A stretch of DNA of 64,000 nucleotides from Actinostola sp. cb2023 (Eukaryota > Cnidaria > Anthozoa > Actiniaria > Actinostolidae), in contig JAUJYZ010000713.1 in assembly GCA_033675265.1 (NCBI GenBank), forward strand, positions 162,001-226,000. Reading direction: 5' to 3'. Below are positions 21,112 through 31,868 of the stretch, one piece after another. The notes beneath the pieces are model-generated. The model had not been told where the DNA came from, searched no databases, and worked only from the letters and a program-made list of their open reading frames with translations. Both the position numbers and the translations under genes were made by a program. Each line of letters starts with the position of its first letter. The first letter of the stretch is position 1.

Positions 21112-23747
21112 GTGAAAAACAAAATGCAAGCTTTATTTTGTACAAAGACAGTGCTGATTATTGTGTTTTTGATCTCAACTCGTGAAGTGATTCGTCTTGT
21201 GGCACCGTCAGACAAGCAACACGACTCATTCAGCAAAACAGTTTCGCATTCTGAGTGGAGATCGAGGGAGATTCTTCAACATTTGAATACGAGTACTGCG
21301 CTGAAAGTTAGTGGAAAAGATTCAGCAGAGGTATGGAAAAGTTTTAAAACATAACATGTAAGCTTACATGTTGTAAAATGCATTACAGAAAGTTATAAGA
21401 TAGACTATTAGCTTATAAACAGATCACATCTGTCATCGTTTTTGTCAATCAATCAATCAGTTGATCGGTTTGTCAGTCAGACTCAGTCAGTCAATCTATC
21501 TACATTTGTTTTAATCGTTTTTATTTATTTATTCCATGATAGTGTTCAGAAGTGATCAAATTGAATTATTCTTCACAATGTAATTTTGTGAAGACAACTG
21601 CAGACTGTCAACTATCAGATGGCTTTCTACAGTATCTGTACCTTCCATATTGCTTACTACCACATGGTGCTGCTTTCCTTATTCTTGTGAGTATAGATTG
21701 GCTTGTACAGTTTTACAGTATACCATGTTTGTAAAGCAATAAAAAAATATTATGTCATTGAAAGATTATAATAGTGAATTCAAAGCTGAAGGAAATAGGA
21801 ATATGAAGCAGCTTCCTTTTGCCATTTGCCTTTCAGTTTCTATGGCTAGGTTTTCTATTTGTTGTATTGGGGATTACAGCAGATGACTAGTGAGTATATA
21901 TACATACTATTGGCGAAAAATTAGTATAAATTTTGATGTACCAGTATTTAGTAATTCTAGTGTTCTAGAGTGATATCCAGGTTGACCATCTTAGCAAGAT
22001 CAATCCACAATCTTGTTATAAAATGATCATTCAAGATTCTTCCAGATCCTGTAAGATCCTGGGTTCAAATAAATAAATAAATGAATGAATGAGGGAATGG
22101 GAAAATAGACCAAAAATGTATTATTATTATTATTTTATTTATTACCAAGAATTAAGAAGACAGCAAATCTCATTCTCGAATCTCTGTATGCTATTCTCAT
22201 TATGAATGGTCACATTGATAGATAAAAGAAATTCTAATTGGCCACCATTATCTTATTAATAATTAATTTGCTATTCAGTTTCTGCCCTTCCCTTGTCGTC
22301 ATCTCCAAAACCTTAAAAATGAGCCAAAATGTAGCTGTATCCTTTGGTATAGTCATAGGCAGCCAACCATTTCTAAGGCTATATATATGTATGTAGTGTT
22401 GGGTTACCTGTGTAATAAAGGAGTTACCCAAGCAACCAAGATCGTGGTTCCTGTAACCACAGGCAACCCAAGCTCTTACTTAGTGGTTTTTGGTAATTTT
22501 TTTAAATTGCTTAAAAGAGTGAGAATTTGATTGAAATAAACATACCATTTCTTCAGAAGTCGTATTTAGTCGTTTATTTGGTGATTTGAGCGTTTTTTCC
22601 ACTCCTGAAAAAACGCTCAAATCACCAAATAAACGACTAAATACGACTTCTGAAGAAATGGTATGTTTATTTCAATCAAATTCTCACTCTTTTAAGCAAT
22701 TTAAAAAAATTACCAAAAACCACTAAGTAAGAGCTTGGGTTGCCTGTGCTGTAACTAGTTAATCTTAGTTAATCCGTCCGTAGCCATCATAATGTTCATT
22801 ACAATGTATAGCAAATAAAAATATATTAATTTTTTGTATATGCGCATCTTTTCTTGGTGGGTATCCTGTGGTAAAGCACACTGCAAACAATACGTATTAG
22901 GTTGGGCTCCCTGTGCACGCCCCTGAAGATGCACCCCGGCACAGAAATGCAGTACCAGGTGATTGTCTTGTAAAGGGCCCATTGAAACATGTTCCAGTTA
23001 TACTTCTATACTTACAGTGATTGTATGGATGCTATTATCTTTAACTGTATTGTAATAAAAGGGGGTAACATTCTTGGCTTATGGTAATGGTGCTCCAGAT
23101 ATTTTTAGTGCTATTGCTGCCTTCTCACACTCAACGCAGGATAACGGTGCTGCTGAACTAGGGATAGAAGCACTGTTGGGTAAGAACTTTTATTTTAAAA
23201 TGTATAAAAAAAATAACTGTTTATTTAAGTGTCCAATGCGTTCTAGCGCTTGCACACTAATTGGGGGACACTGTACTCTCACGCACACTACCACTACATT
23301 CTAATATTCTATGCATATACAACTTTCAGCTCACTAAACTGACAAACTCAAATCACATGTGATCCCAGATCCGGTAATCGAACCCGGGACACAGAGGTGA
23401 CAGACCAAGGCTCTTACCACTCGGCCACCCTTGCTTAGTTAAGCTTTTTATCATTTATTAAAACTATAGCATTTCTTTATTTTCTACCCTTGTTTCAGGT
23501 GCTGGAATATTTGTTACGACTATGGTGATGGGCGTCATTACTTTGATTTCAAGGAATTTTACAGTAACTCGAAGGCCCTTTATACGAGACATCATATTTT
23601 ATCTTGGTGCTGTTGGCTTGATGGTCATTGCTTTGTATAGGCAAGAACTGAGCATGTGGCAGTCCATTGGTAATAAATTATTAGCAAAATTTCATGAACA
23701 GTAACCAGTCCTCAGGGACCGCATGGAGCACCCTTGAAAGGTGGGGG

Positions 23748-23784
<37 letters not shown>

Positions 23785-26700
23785 GAGGGCCGGGGGGGGG
23801 GGGGGGGGTGAATCTCCGTGGTCCCTGTGTACATGTATGTCAATCTCTCTTTTCATCTCTCTGGTGTTAAATATTTGTTGTCCTCATTGTGAAATATACT
23901 CATACTGGATTCTTTTTTTTTCCAGGTCTGATATTACTCTACGTAGTCTATGTTATTGTGGTCATTGGTGGCCGATACGTGTACCAGTACTGGAAGAGAA
24001 ACAAGAGAAAAAGTAAGTAGGTTAATATTTTTTGTAATGTTATGAATTTGCCTCAGGGTCAAGGGTCTAAGGCATCAAGATCAACCCTGAGCGATGGTCC
24101 AGCCAGGGACTGATCGAACCACAATCTCACACATCGAATATCATTGTTAAAGACCAATGCTCTACCAACTGAACCAACCTGAGTGGGCGGGTAAAAGTGT
24201 TTTTTTTAGAATATTTATTGGATGTTTGGTCTCCACTAAAACAATATTTTTATGTTTTCATACTGCATTTTCTCTTTCTGAAGGAGATGGCAGAGTGAAT
24301 GATGGGGAAACTGCAGTTCATTCTGTATTGGGATCACAGTCTGGCTCAACACAGAGCTTACTCTCTTCATCTCTCTGCCAAGGTAACGAGTAGTAGATAA
24401 ATGAAGAGGTCCATGCAAAAACAATGTACTGTTAGTGACTTGTGATCAAAACCTAAATTCTCCTTTTAACTTCTAAAATACTGAAGGAGAATTTGTATAT
24501 TGATCAGAGATCACTCCTGAACCCTTCAAACAGGTAGCAAAGTGGGGGTCATGATCACGCTTCACAGGCCATTTTTTTGGTAAATTCACGCGTCACAGAT
24601 ATAATTAAACAAGGAAATCATAGTTTTGCCCGGCCATTTCTGTTTCACAGAGCATAACAGTGGTAAATGTAAATCATGAATCACAGTAGGTCAAAAGGGA
24701 CGATCACACATCACGTTGAAACATAAATTCACACATCATGCCAAGGGAGCACAGCAGAATATTGTTTGAGTCTGATTTTCGTACGATCCACTGTTTTTTT
24801 ATTAATAAACCGCTGGCCACAAATATCTTGCACTATTCTTTCCGAATGGACAAGGAAGCCGCGAGCCCTGTAGGGGCGAGGGGGAGTGAAACTGTGGACG
24901 CGTGGATGCAGATGAACCAATCAGATATCAGGGTTAGGGGGCGTATCTTCTCCTGATGCTTGTAGCAGTTTCCTTGGCAACGATTAACAATGTTTTACAC
25001 GTGCATGCGTGAGCATTTCAAATTTGCTCACACGTGCATGGCACAGAGCTGGAAGGAAAATATTACAGTGTCTCGATTAACTGGGGAAAAATGAAGAGCG
25101 TCAAGAAGTTGAGTAATTGAAGACAATATGATTTCATTAATTGGTGGTTTAATTTGTAACTGATATATTCAATAAAGTGTGAATTCTTCATGTGCTTATA
25201 AAATTCAACTGAGAGTTCGTGTCCAGAGAATAAAATAATTTTGCAAAGAAAAGATCGAGATGTAAGATTATATTGCAGCCTTTTTCAAATTTCTGGAGTA
25301 ATTTTGTAGTAAAGACGATGAGCTCACCTACGCTTTATTATGGGAAATCACGTCCGTTAATTCTCAGTAAATGCACTGTGCCTAGCAACAGGCACTGTGC
25401 TTATAGCAACTTGCTACAAGCATAGTACGAAAGGATTTCCACTGTTTCACTCCCAGTGTAGCTTTCTGTAAGCTCGCCCCTTTGGGGCTCGCACGGTACG
25501 ACATCAGCATCATGCTCTGCTCAGCACGTTCGTGCGCCTTCATGCTTATATTCAGCGGATTTTATCCTGAGTAATCGAGTTTACAACGGATAAAAACAAT
25601 ATTCTGCCGTGCTCCCTTGATCATGCTTGAATATGTACATGTATGAATTTCACGATTCATGCTCCATTTTTTGGTCAAATAGGCAGTGGTCTTATTTTTC
25701 AAATATTTTAGTACTATTAATATAATAGTAATAATAATAATAATATAGCTTATGATTTGCTTTAACTACAAGATGAAAGGTCACCACTTCTACCAGGGAT
25801 AATACCAGTCATGTCGTATAGATGTACTTTAAGCAGAAGCCCTCTAAAGAAGCTGTGCCATGATCTCTTACCATTTACACTCTCTGACTGGCAACAGGCT
25901 GGATTGTTTATAAAGATGTTATTGGCCATTAAGGTACATGAATACGAATACTTTACAAGTTGTAGTTTCTGGGGCAGTCATACATTACTGAATATTATAT
26001 TAGCTCCAGGCATGCCAATTTTCATATACATGTAGCAGCAATAATTTATTTAATAAAGGCGCATTACATAAAATCTCAATGCTCTTACAGGTCCTTAATT
26101 ACAATTTAACTTTTTAAAAAAACGATAATAAAATCATAATTATAGTATTATTATTATTAATAGGAAAAAATATATATATATTATAAATAGACATGAGACA
26201 TATAATAATATGTGTCCAATAATAATATAAGTAGCCCACAAAACTTAAATCTAAGAATGATGCATTCCTCACATCAAGTGACAGTTCATTCCAGAGCATA
26301 GGCGCACACAATTAATTAATGAAAATGCGCGACCACCATAATTCTTTGTTCTAAACGTTGGTCTGGACAGATGCAGGTTGTCATTAGCATTGGACACGGT
26401 CTACACCACCCCTCTTGGAAATCTTACTCTATAGTTTAACTGTTAATCATGTAAAATATGTCACAAACGTCAACAACCATATTATGTCACATCAGTTATG
26501 TCCCAGGGGGGATACTCAGGGGTATCAGTGACGGGGAGGTGCGAAGACCTTTTTGGGGTTTGAAATTCGTGGCTTGGGACTTTTTTGGGTTATCAATTTT
26601 CTGGTGGACTTTTTTTGATATAAAGATTTTGGTAAGGACTTTTTGGGGGGTTGATAAAAATGATATCCTACCGTTCTCTATTTTATGCGGAGAAAAATTG

Positions 26701-29700
26701 TAATAGACGTAATAGACTTTTTTGGGGTTAAAAAGCTTTTTTGGGGTTATAAAGTTTGGCCTCATTTGCACCTCCCCGTCACTGATACCCCTGAGTATCC
26801 CCCCTGGGAGTTATGTGTATTGATAATTATTGGCATTTACAGGCCCCTGCAACATTGGTACTCAATTTGACCACCCCAGTCATCGATTATACTGAACCTG
26901 ACCAGAAATGGAACAAATGGTTGAATGTGATACACTGCGTAACTGGACCAGTCTTTGTTGTCATGGCTACAAAGGGTACCAATAAAATAATCATTATAAT
27001 TTAAATAATATATGTAATATAAGGGAATGAAGTGCATGCATAAATAAAATAGAGAATGAACAAATGGACGGATGAAAGAATTAAGAAAGGATAGATGAAT
27101 GGGTGGATAAGTGGTTTTCAAAGAGGTGCTATAAATGTAGGTAACAAAAGAAAAGAAACTAAACAATTACAAGTGGTTTGGCAGGACTTATTGATGATTG
27201 ATTTGATGTTGATGGACGAATGAATGAGTAAATGAATGAATGATTGATTAATGGATGAATGGATAGGTCAATGAATGGATTGATGGACAAATGGATGCAG
27301 AATGAATGGGTATTGATAAAGAGTTCTAAGACAGAAAAAGTGTAAAAGTTTAAGCATTTGCACATCACACTACATTATAATCTAATTACTCTGTTGCATG
27401 TTTCAGTTGGTGTTGTTATTGTCGGAGGAAGTTTCCCAGTGTGGACATTAACTTTTTGTATTGGAATCTTGCTTGGACTCATTGTTGCCATGATTACCAA
27501 GAATGAACAACCCCCCAGATATCACTGGGTAAGTTGTTAATATGATTAAATCACAGTCTCCTCCAGTCCTTTTAGCCTCATCATGCAAATGCTACAATCC
27601 TGGACAAAATGGTTGTTACTTTGCGCATATAATACACCAACACACAATTTCAAAGGCATAAAATCCTATAATTCCCCCCATACCCCCCTATCCAGTGTTG
27701 TTCTGATTAACCCTGTCAACCCCGAGTGTCAGGTCATTTGGACAACAACATTGAGATGGGGTGGGGGGAGGGGTATGAAATAGGTTTATAAGTATTTTCA
27801 GTGCATATATAACAATGTAAATAAGTGAAAATGTAACACATGTAACAACACATTTTGTCCGGGATTGTAGGTGAAGACGCGCTGCATGACGAGGCAAACA
27901 ATAGCTGCAATTAAGTAGACATAGTAAGTACACCATATAACCAGGTGTTGTTTTGTGATAGATGTTTGCATACCTGGCGTTTGTGGTATCTGTCGTGTGG
28001 ATCTACATTAGTGCTAATGAAATTGTAAACTTACTTCAGGTATGTGCAAATGGCAGTCATATGCCTGGTTTTCACTATGAAGCACACATGATAGGATTAA
28101 CTGTGTTGTGTCATATGTAAAAACAGGTTGACACAAGCATAACTTACAGCATTGAAATAGCAATGATATAATAGTGACAACATGTCTATAATACAGGGAC
28201 CGCGGAGACAGGGGAGTTGGGGGGGGGGGGGGGGGGGATAACACAGGGACCATGGAGACAGGGGGGTGGGGGGGATGGGGGGCTTAAAGTCCCCCCACTT
28301 TTAGCCAAAAATGTTCAATGTCACAATATACGTTGTTGTGTGATATCTACTACTCTATACTACCAGTAATATATATCCCCCTCCCCACTTTTAAGGGTGT
28401 GCTCCATGGTCCCTGTAGCACATGCAGAGGATGCACAGTCATGTTAATTATGTTACATGTGTATGCAAGCATGGGCATGCATGTTGTATACTGACATTGT
28501 TGCAATCTTTTGACAGACATTTGGCATTGCTTTCAAGTTAAGCAATGCTATTCTTGGACTAACTTTTCTTGCATGGGGAAACAGCATAGGAGGTGAGAGT
28601 TATTATCACTTTTGAATTCATTGAATATGTGTGGTAGACACTGTATTATGTTGAGTATAATGATAAGTTTAATCTCGCATGACTGTTGTATTCCCAGATC
28701 TTATTTCCAATGCTACCATGGCCAAACAAGGTTACCCAAACATGGGTGCATCAGCATGTTTTGGAGGACCAATGCTCAGTATCCACCGAATAGTAATAAT
28801 CATTAATGATAACAACGCACTGACAGACTGTATATACCTAATTGTATAAACACTGGCAGGCCAAGATCAGACCAAAATGGATTCTGGGAAATTGAAATTC
28901 TCAAATAACATTGCAATATCAACAACCTTCGGCACCTTAATCCAGACTTGTGCAAGGTTCTTAGTTAAATACTGTTCTTGGATTTTGAAAAACAGGAAAT
29001 ATTTATTTCATCTGCATAAAATGTGGCAAATTTACTGCTGATATCCAGGCAGTCATCGCTTCAATGATTCATAATTTTCAACCCTGCAACTAGGTACAAT
29101 TACATACAATCATCGCCTGCATCATACTACTGTGGCTTGTATTGACAACCTTAAGTAATGATTTATTTACATGTATTGACATAATGATCTATGATCATCT
29201 CTGTATCATAGTTTTAGCTGTAAGTTTGATTGGTTTAGCATACTTAACAACTGTCCAGATCTACTCCTTGGTATTGGGATTGCCTGTACTTATTTATCTG
29301 TAAAACAAGGCCATAGCGTTGTGGTGAGTAGACTCAAAGAATACACAATTTATTATTCTTTAACTCTTGCCCTTGGGTATGGTATATGGACGTGTACATG
29401 TATATAAGCTATGGGTATGTGACGTGGTATAGAGTATTGGCAGATGCAGGAAATTCGAAATTTTTATGATAGGTCTGGAATGGTGTCAGGGTTTTAGAGT
29501 CTTTGTGACACCCCCTACCACAGGCAGCCCAACCATTGCTTCTGAGGCTATTGCTAATAACTTATATGAAATAACGTACACAGGCAGCTATTGATATTTG
29601 TAGGCACACACCTTTTTTGATGGGTTTCCTGTGGTAGAGCACATGCGCGTGTAATACCTACATATTATGTTGGGCTTCCTGTATGGAGAAACGTAATTAT

Positions 29701-30804
29701 GTTGGGCTCCCTGTGTGCATCCTGCGTACACAGGTAGCCCAGCTATTGATATTTGTAGGCATGCACCTTTTTTGATGGGTTTCCTGTGGTAGAGCACATG
29801 CGCGTGTAATACCTACGTATTATGTTGGGCTCCCTGTATGGAGAAACGTAATTATGTTGGGCTCCCTGTGTGCATCCTGCGTACACAGGCAGCCCAGCTA
29901 TTGATATTTGTAGGCACGCACCTTTTTTGATGGGTTTCCTGTGGTAGAGAGAGTGCACATGCAATACCTATTATATTGGGCTCCCTGTGTGGAGAAACAT
30001 ATTATTATATTATGGGCTGCCTGTGTACATAGGTGTAATTGTCAGCAAAAGGGCAGGGCCCTTGGGGAAGGGTATACTCGGGAAGTTTTCAGTAGGGGCA
30101 CAGGCAGCCCAACCATTGCTTCTGAGGCTACTTATCACTAAAAAAAAATATTTGTAGCCTGCATCTTTTTGATGGGTTTCCTGTGGTAGAGCGTGCACAA
30201 TACCTATTATATTGGGCTACCTGTGCACGTCCCATCCCACAAGACGTGCCCACAGAAATGCAGTTTTGAAACGAGGTATGAAACTGGGTACCCCCCACGG
30301 CCCTGTAGCATACAACAACTTTGGAAGGTAAAATCGGAATGTTTCACGGAAAAGTGCACCAGCTGCATGCGGCGCATGATACACCATCAGTTTGATACCT
30401 TGTTCATTCTGCATTTCTGTGGGCGCGTCAGATTGCATGCTCTACCACAGGAAACCCATCAAAAAAAGATGTGCACCTACACATATATTTTTATTTCTTA
30501 TTTATAAGTTATTATTAGTAGCCTCAAGAGCAATGGTTGGGCTGCCTGTGCTATGTACAGACTATACTACACTAATACTGAACAGTTTGTAACATTTTAA
30601 ATGTACTTTTATTACTGATAGCTTCCACATCGTTACCACCAGTACATTATATCAGTAAGTTTTCTGACGGTCAGCCTCGTGTCATCTGGTGTTTTTATTC
30701 CTCTGAATGGATTCAAAGTATCCAGGCCTTATGGAGTGTATCTTGTGCTTCTGTACATATCCTACCTTACATTATCTATTGTAGCAGAGATAATGCACAT
30801 TTGA
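21112..30804 (+). CDS. SLC8B1: Mitochondrial sodium/calcium(lithium) exchanger NCLX
   Basis: Sixteen exons: 21112-21330, 21543-21686, 21837-21889, 22279-22336, 23062-23179, 23499-23669, 23926-24012, 24284-24382, 25773-25933, 26843-26975, 27407-27528, 27962-28039, 28517-28592, 28698-28778, 29259-29323 and 30622-30804. All phases agree, giving 615 residues (human 584). NCLX exports Ca2+ from the mitochondrial matrix in exchange for Na+ or Li+. The two ion-binding alpha repeats are intact: SQNVAGVTFLAYGNGAPD (GNGAPD at 166-171) and GLTFLAWGNSIGD (GNSIGD at 502-507). Multiple membrane helices flank a hydrophilic loop (SLLSSSLCQ region). Exon 5 has a poor polypyrimidine tract but its phase and homology fit. 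Start codon alternatives are 21112 and 21121. Introns hold at least eight mobile elements. Confidence 0.95.
22458..22748. mobile_element. Near-perfect palindromic MITE, CACAGG ends, 7-bp TSD
   Basis: 291 bp in SLC8B1 intron 4. The left half from CACAGGCAACCCAAGCTC is repeated inverted to GAGCTTGGGTTGCCTGTG with almost no mismatch and only a short loop (ACTCC). The flanks carry the direct repeat CTGTAAC at 22451-22457 and 22749-22755, a 7-bp target-site duplication. Confidence 0.92.
22840..22985. repeat. Fragment of CACAGG-family element
   Basis: TTGGTGGGTATCCTGTGGTAAAGC followed by GGTTGGGCTCCCTGTGCACG matches modules in the 29.5-30.5 kb array. Both termini are not present. Confidence 0.6.
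23345..23440 (-). repeat. tRNA-derived SINE-like sequence
   Basis: The minus strand reads GCAAGGGTGGCCGAGTGGTA, then GGGTTCGATTACC at the expected spacing. These are box A- and box B-like pol III promoter elements. The tRNA-like fold is imperfect, so it is more likely a SINE head than a tRNA gene. SLC8B1 intron 5. Confidence 0.55.
23741..23808. repeat. Poly-G tract
   Basis: A ~65-bp nearly pure G run in SLC8B1 intron 6, adjoining GGGACCGCATGGAGCACCC. The same flank appears beside the G runs at 28196-28420. It could form G-quadruplexes, and its assembled length is unreliable. Confidence 0.85.
24045..24185 (-). repeat. tRNA-derived SINE-like sequence
   Basis: The minus strand has GGTTGGTTCAGTTGGTAGAGC (box A) and TGGTTCGATCAGTCC (box B), followed by GGCTGGACCATCGCTCAGGG. 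The same body follows box B at 58255-58360, so the two are one family. Confidence 0.65.
24742..25619. mobile_element. 878-bp DNA element, CAAGGGAGCAC ends, 7-bp TSD
   Basis: CAAGGGAGCACAGCAGAATA at the left is matched inverted by the right end (ATTCTGCCGTGCTCCCTTG). The flanking direct repeat ATCATGC lies at 24735-24741 and 25620-25626. No transposase frame is visible, so it is non-autonomous. It lies in SLC8B1 intron 8. Confidence 0.85.
26501..26809. mobile_element. MITE with TCCCAGGGGGGATACTCAGG ends
   Basis: ~45-bp inverted ends in SLC8B1 intron 9. The flanking direct repeat is GTTATG (26495-26500 and 26810-26815). The centre has several TTTTTTGGGGTT blocks. The right end is only 33 bp before exon 10, so part of that exon's branch-point region derives from the element. 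Confidence 0.8.
27019..27310. repeat. Degenerate GAAT/GGAT tetranucleotide satellite
   Basis: Runs of GAATGAATGAATGATTGATT and GGATGGATAG variants in SLC8B1 intron 10. It is the complement of the ATTC-rich tract at 41050-41512 in NAE1. Confidence 0.8.
28196..28420. mobile_element. GGGACCATGGAG-ended element with G runs
   Basis: CAGGGACCATGGAGACAGGGG (28244) faces TGTGCTCCATGGTCCCTG (28417). A second partial left end lies at 28196. Runs of 10-20 G lie inside. SLC8B1 intron 12. Confidence 0.65.
28855..29110. mobile_element. Diverged copy of the AATTGCATAATCG-type element
   Basis: GATTCTGGGAAATTGAAATTCTCAAATAACA and later TTCTTAGTTAAATA, in the same order as the copies at 41786-42066 and 42067-43347 but more degraded. 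SLC8B1 intron 14. Confidence 0.6.
29512..30556. mobile_element. Composite array of CACAGG-family elements
   Basis: About 1 kb in SLC8B1 intron 15. It starts CACAGGCAGCCCAACCATTG and ends CAATGGTTGGGCTGCCTGTG. Within it, a ~153-bp module (CAGGCAGCTATTGATATTTG ... GGGCTCCCTGTGTGCATCC) is repeated three times in tandem (from about 29577, 29726 and 29880). A partly inverted half follows. Repeated TTTTTTGATGGGTTTCCTGTGGTAGAGC blocks mark each module. Confidence 0.8.
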
Positions 30805-31824
30805 ATGGTCAGTGCTTATCGACTAGCTAGTACACTAGAAAATAAGAGGATTTTATTGATTTTTAATCAGAATGAAGTTCATGTCAATAATTATAATTTA
30901 TAATCAATTTAAAATTATGTAAACAATGTTAATTTTACTTATTACATTTTGTACAGTAGTTCCCCAATTTCGTCCCATCTTCAGTTCCCCATTTATAGTG
31001 CAATACACAAACATATGACCAACTACAGTGTATAACATTATTGTAGCATACTTCTGTAGTCATTATAAGCCTACATGTATTACACACACTTCATTGTTAT
31101 AGACACCCACTATTATGGACACCCTACTACCATAGACACCTTATTACAGGCACACCACTATTATAATAATAATTTTAGCCTTTATTTAATGAGGGTTTAT
31201 ACATAATAGTGTTTAAAACACTAAATAAATAAACTTGTAGCCCTCCTATATGGACATCCCACTATTTACATGATTATCTGGACAATATTATTATTGGCTA
31301 GATTCACAAAGAGTTTATTAGCTCCTGCTATTGTGGGCTCTTATTATTACAGACACTGAATAGGCGATTTTCAATATCAGAATGCTTTGGAAATTTTCTT
31401 TCTTATTCAGATTTGTATTCCCTCAATGAGAATAGTAAGACAATTGGTGCTAATTCAGACTCTAACAAAAGAAAATAGGCAAAGCATTGTGGTACTTGTA
31501 GTCATATGACGCCATCATGAAAATCACCTATTACAGCTTGTTCGAGGGTGTCTGCTATTGAAATTGAAATTTTGCAATATTTTAGATATTTAGATTTTAG
31601 ATAGATTTTAGATAGGTATATATTAGACATTCTTAAAATAGTCATGCTTTTATAAATATAAATTCAAACCGTACGAAAGAGAGTGCTTTTAAACTTTACT
31701 GGTGTTTTGAGTCTTATCCCTTCGTCATAACATTATACACCAATTAATGCAGCCCATACATTACGTAGTGTCCCTGACGCTAGTTTCCACTTTTATAAAT
31801 ATATTTGTCAATAAGTAAGTAGTC

Positions 31825-31862
<38 letters not shown>

Positions 31863-31868
31863 GTCTAT
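30805..31868. other. Convergent SLC8B1-MVK intergenic region
   Basis: 1.06 kb between stop codons. AT-rich, with a degenerate TATTATGGACACCC-type dispersed repeat (31080-31330) and an AAT microsatellite (31826-31861). No exon was seen. Confidence 0.6.

Noticed and set aside
21890..23061. Apparent loss of the first NCLX alpha-repeat exon
   Set aside because: A 58-nt exon at 22279-22336 supplies FCPSLVVISKTLKMSQNVA in phase, so the gene is complete.
23345..23440. Functional tRNA gene
   Set aside because: Box A/B-like sequences are present but arm pairing and anticodon stem are not convincing; a SINE head is more likely.
30193..30592. 104-residue plus-strand and overlapping minus-strand frames
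   Set aside because: They lie in the CACAGG-family array within the last NCLX intron and mirror its repeats.
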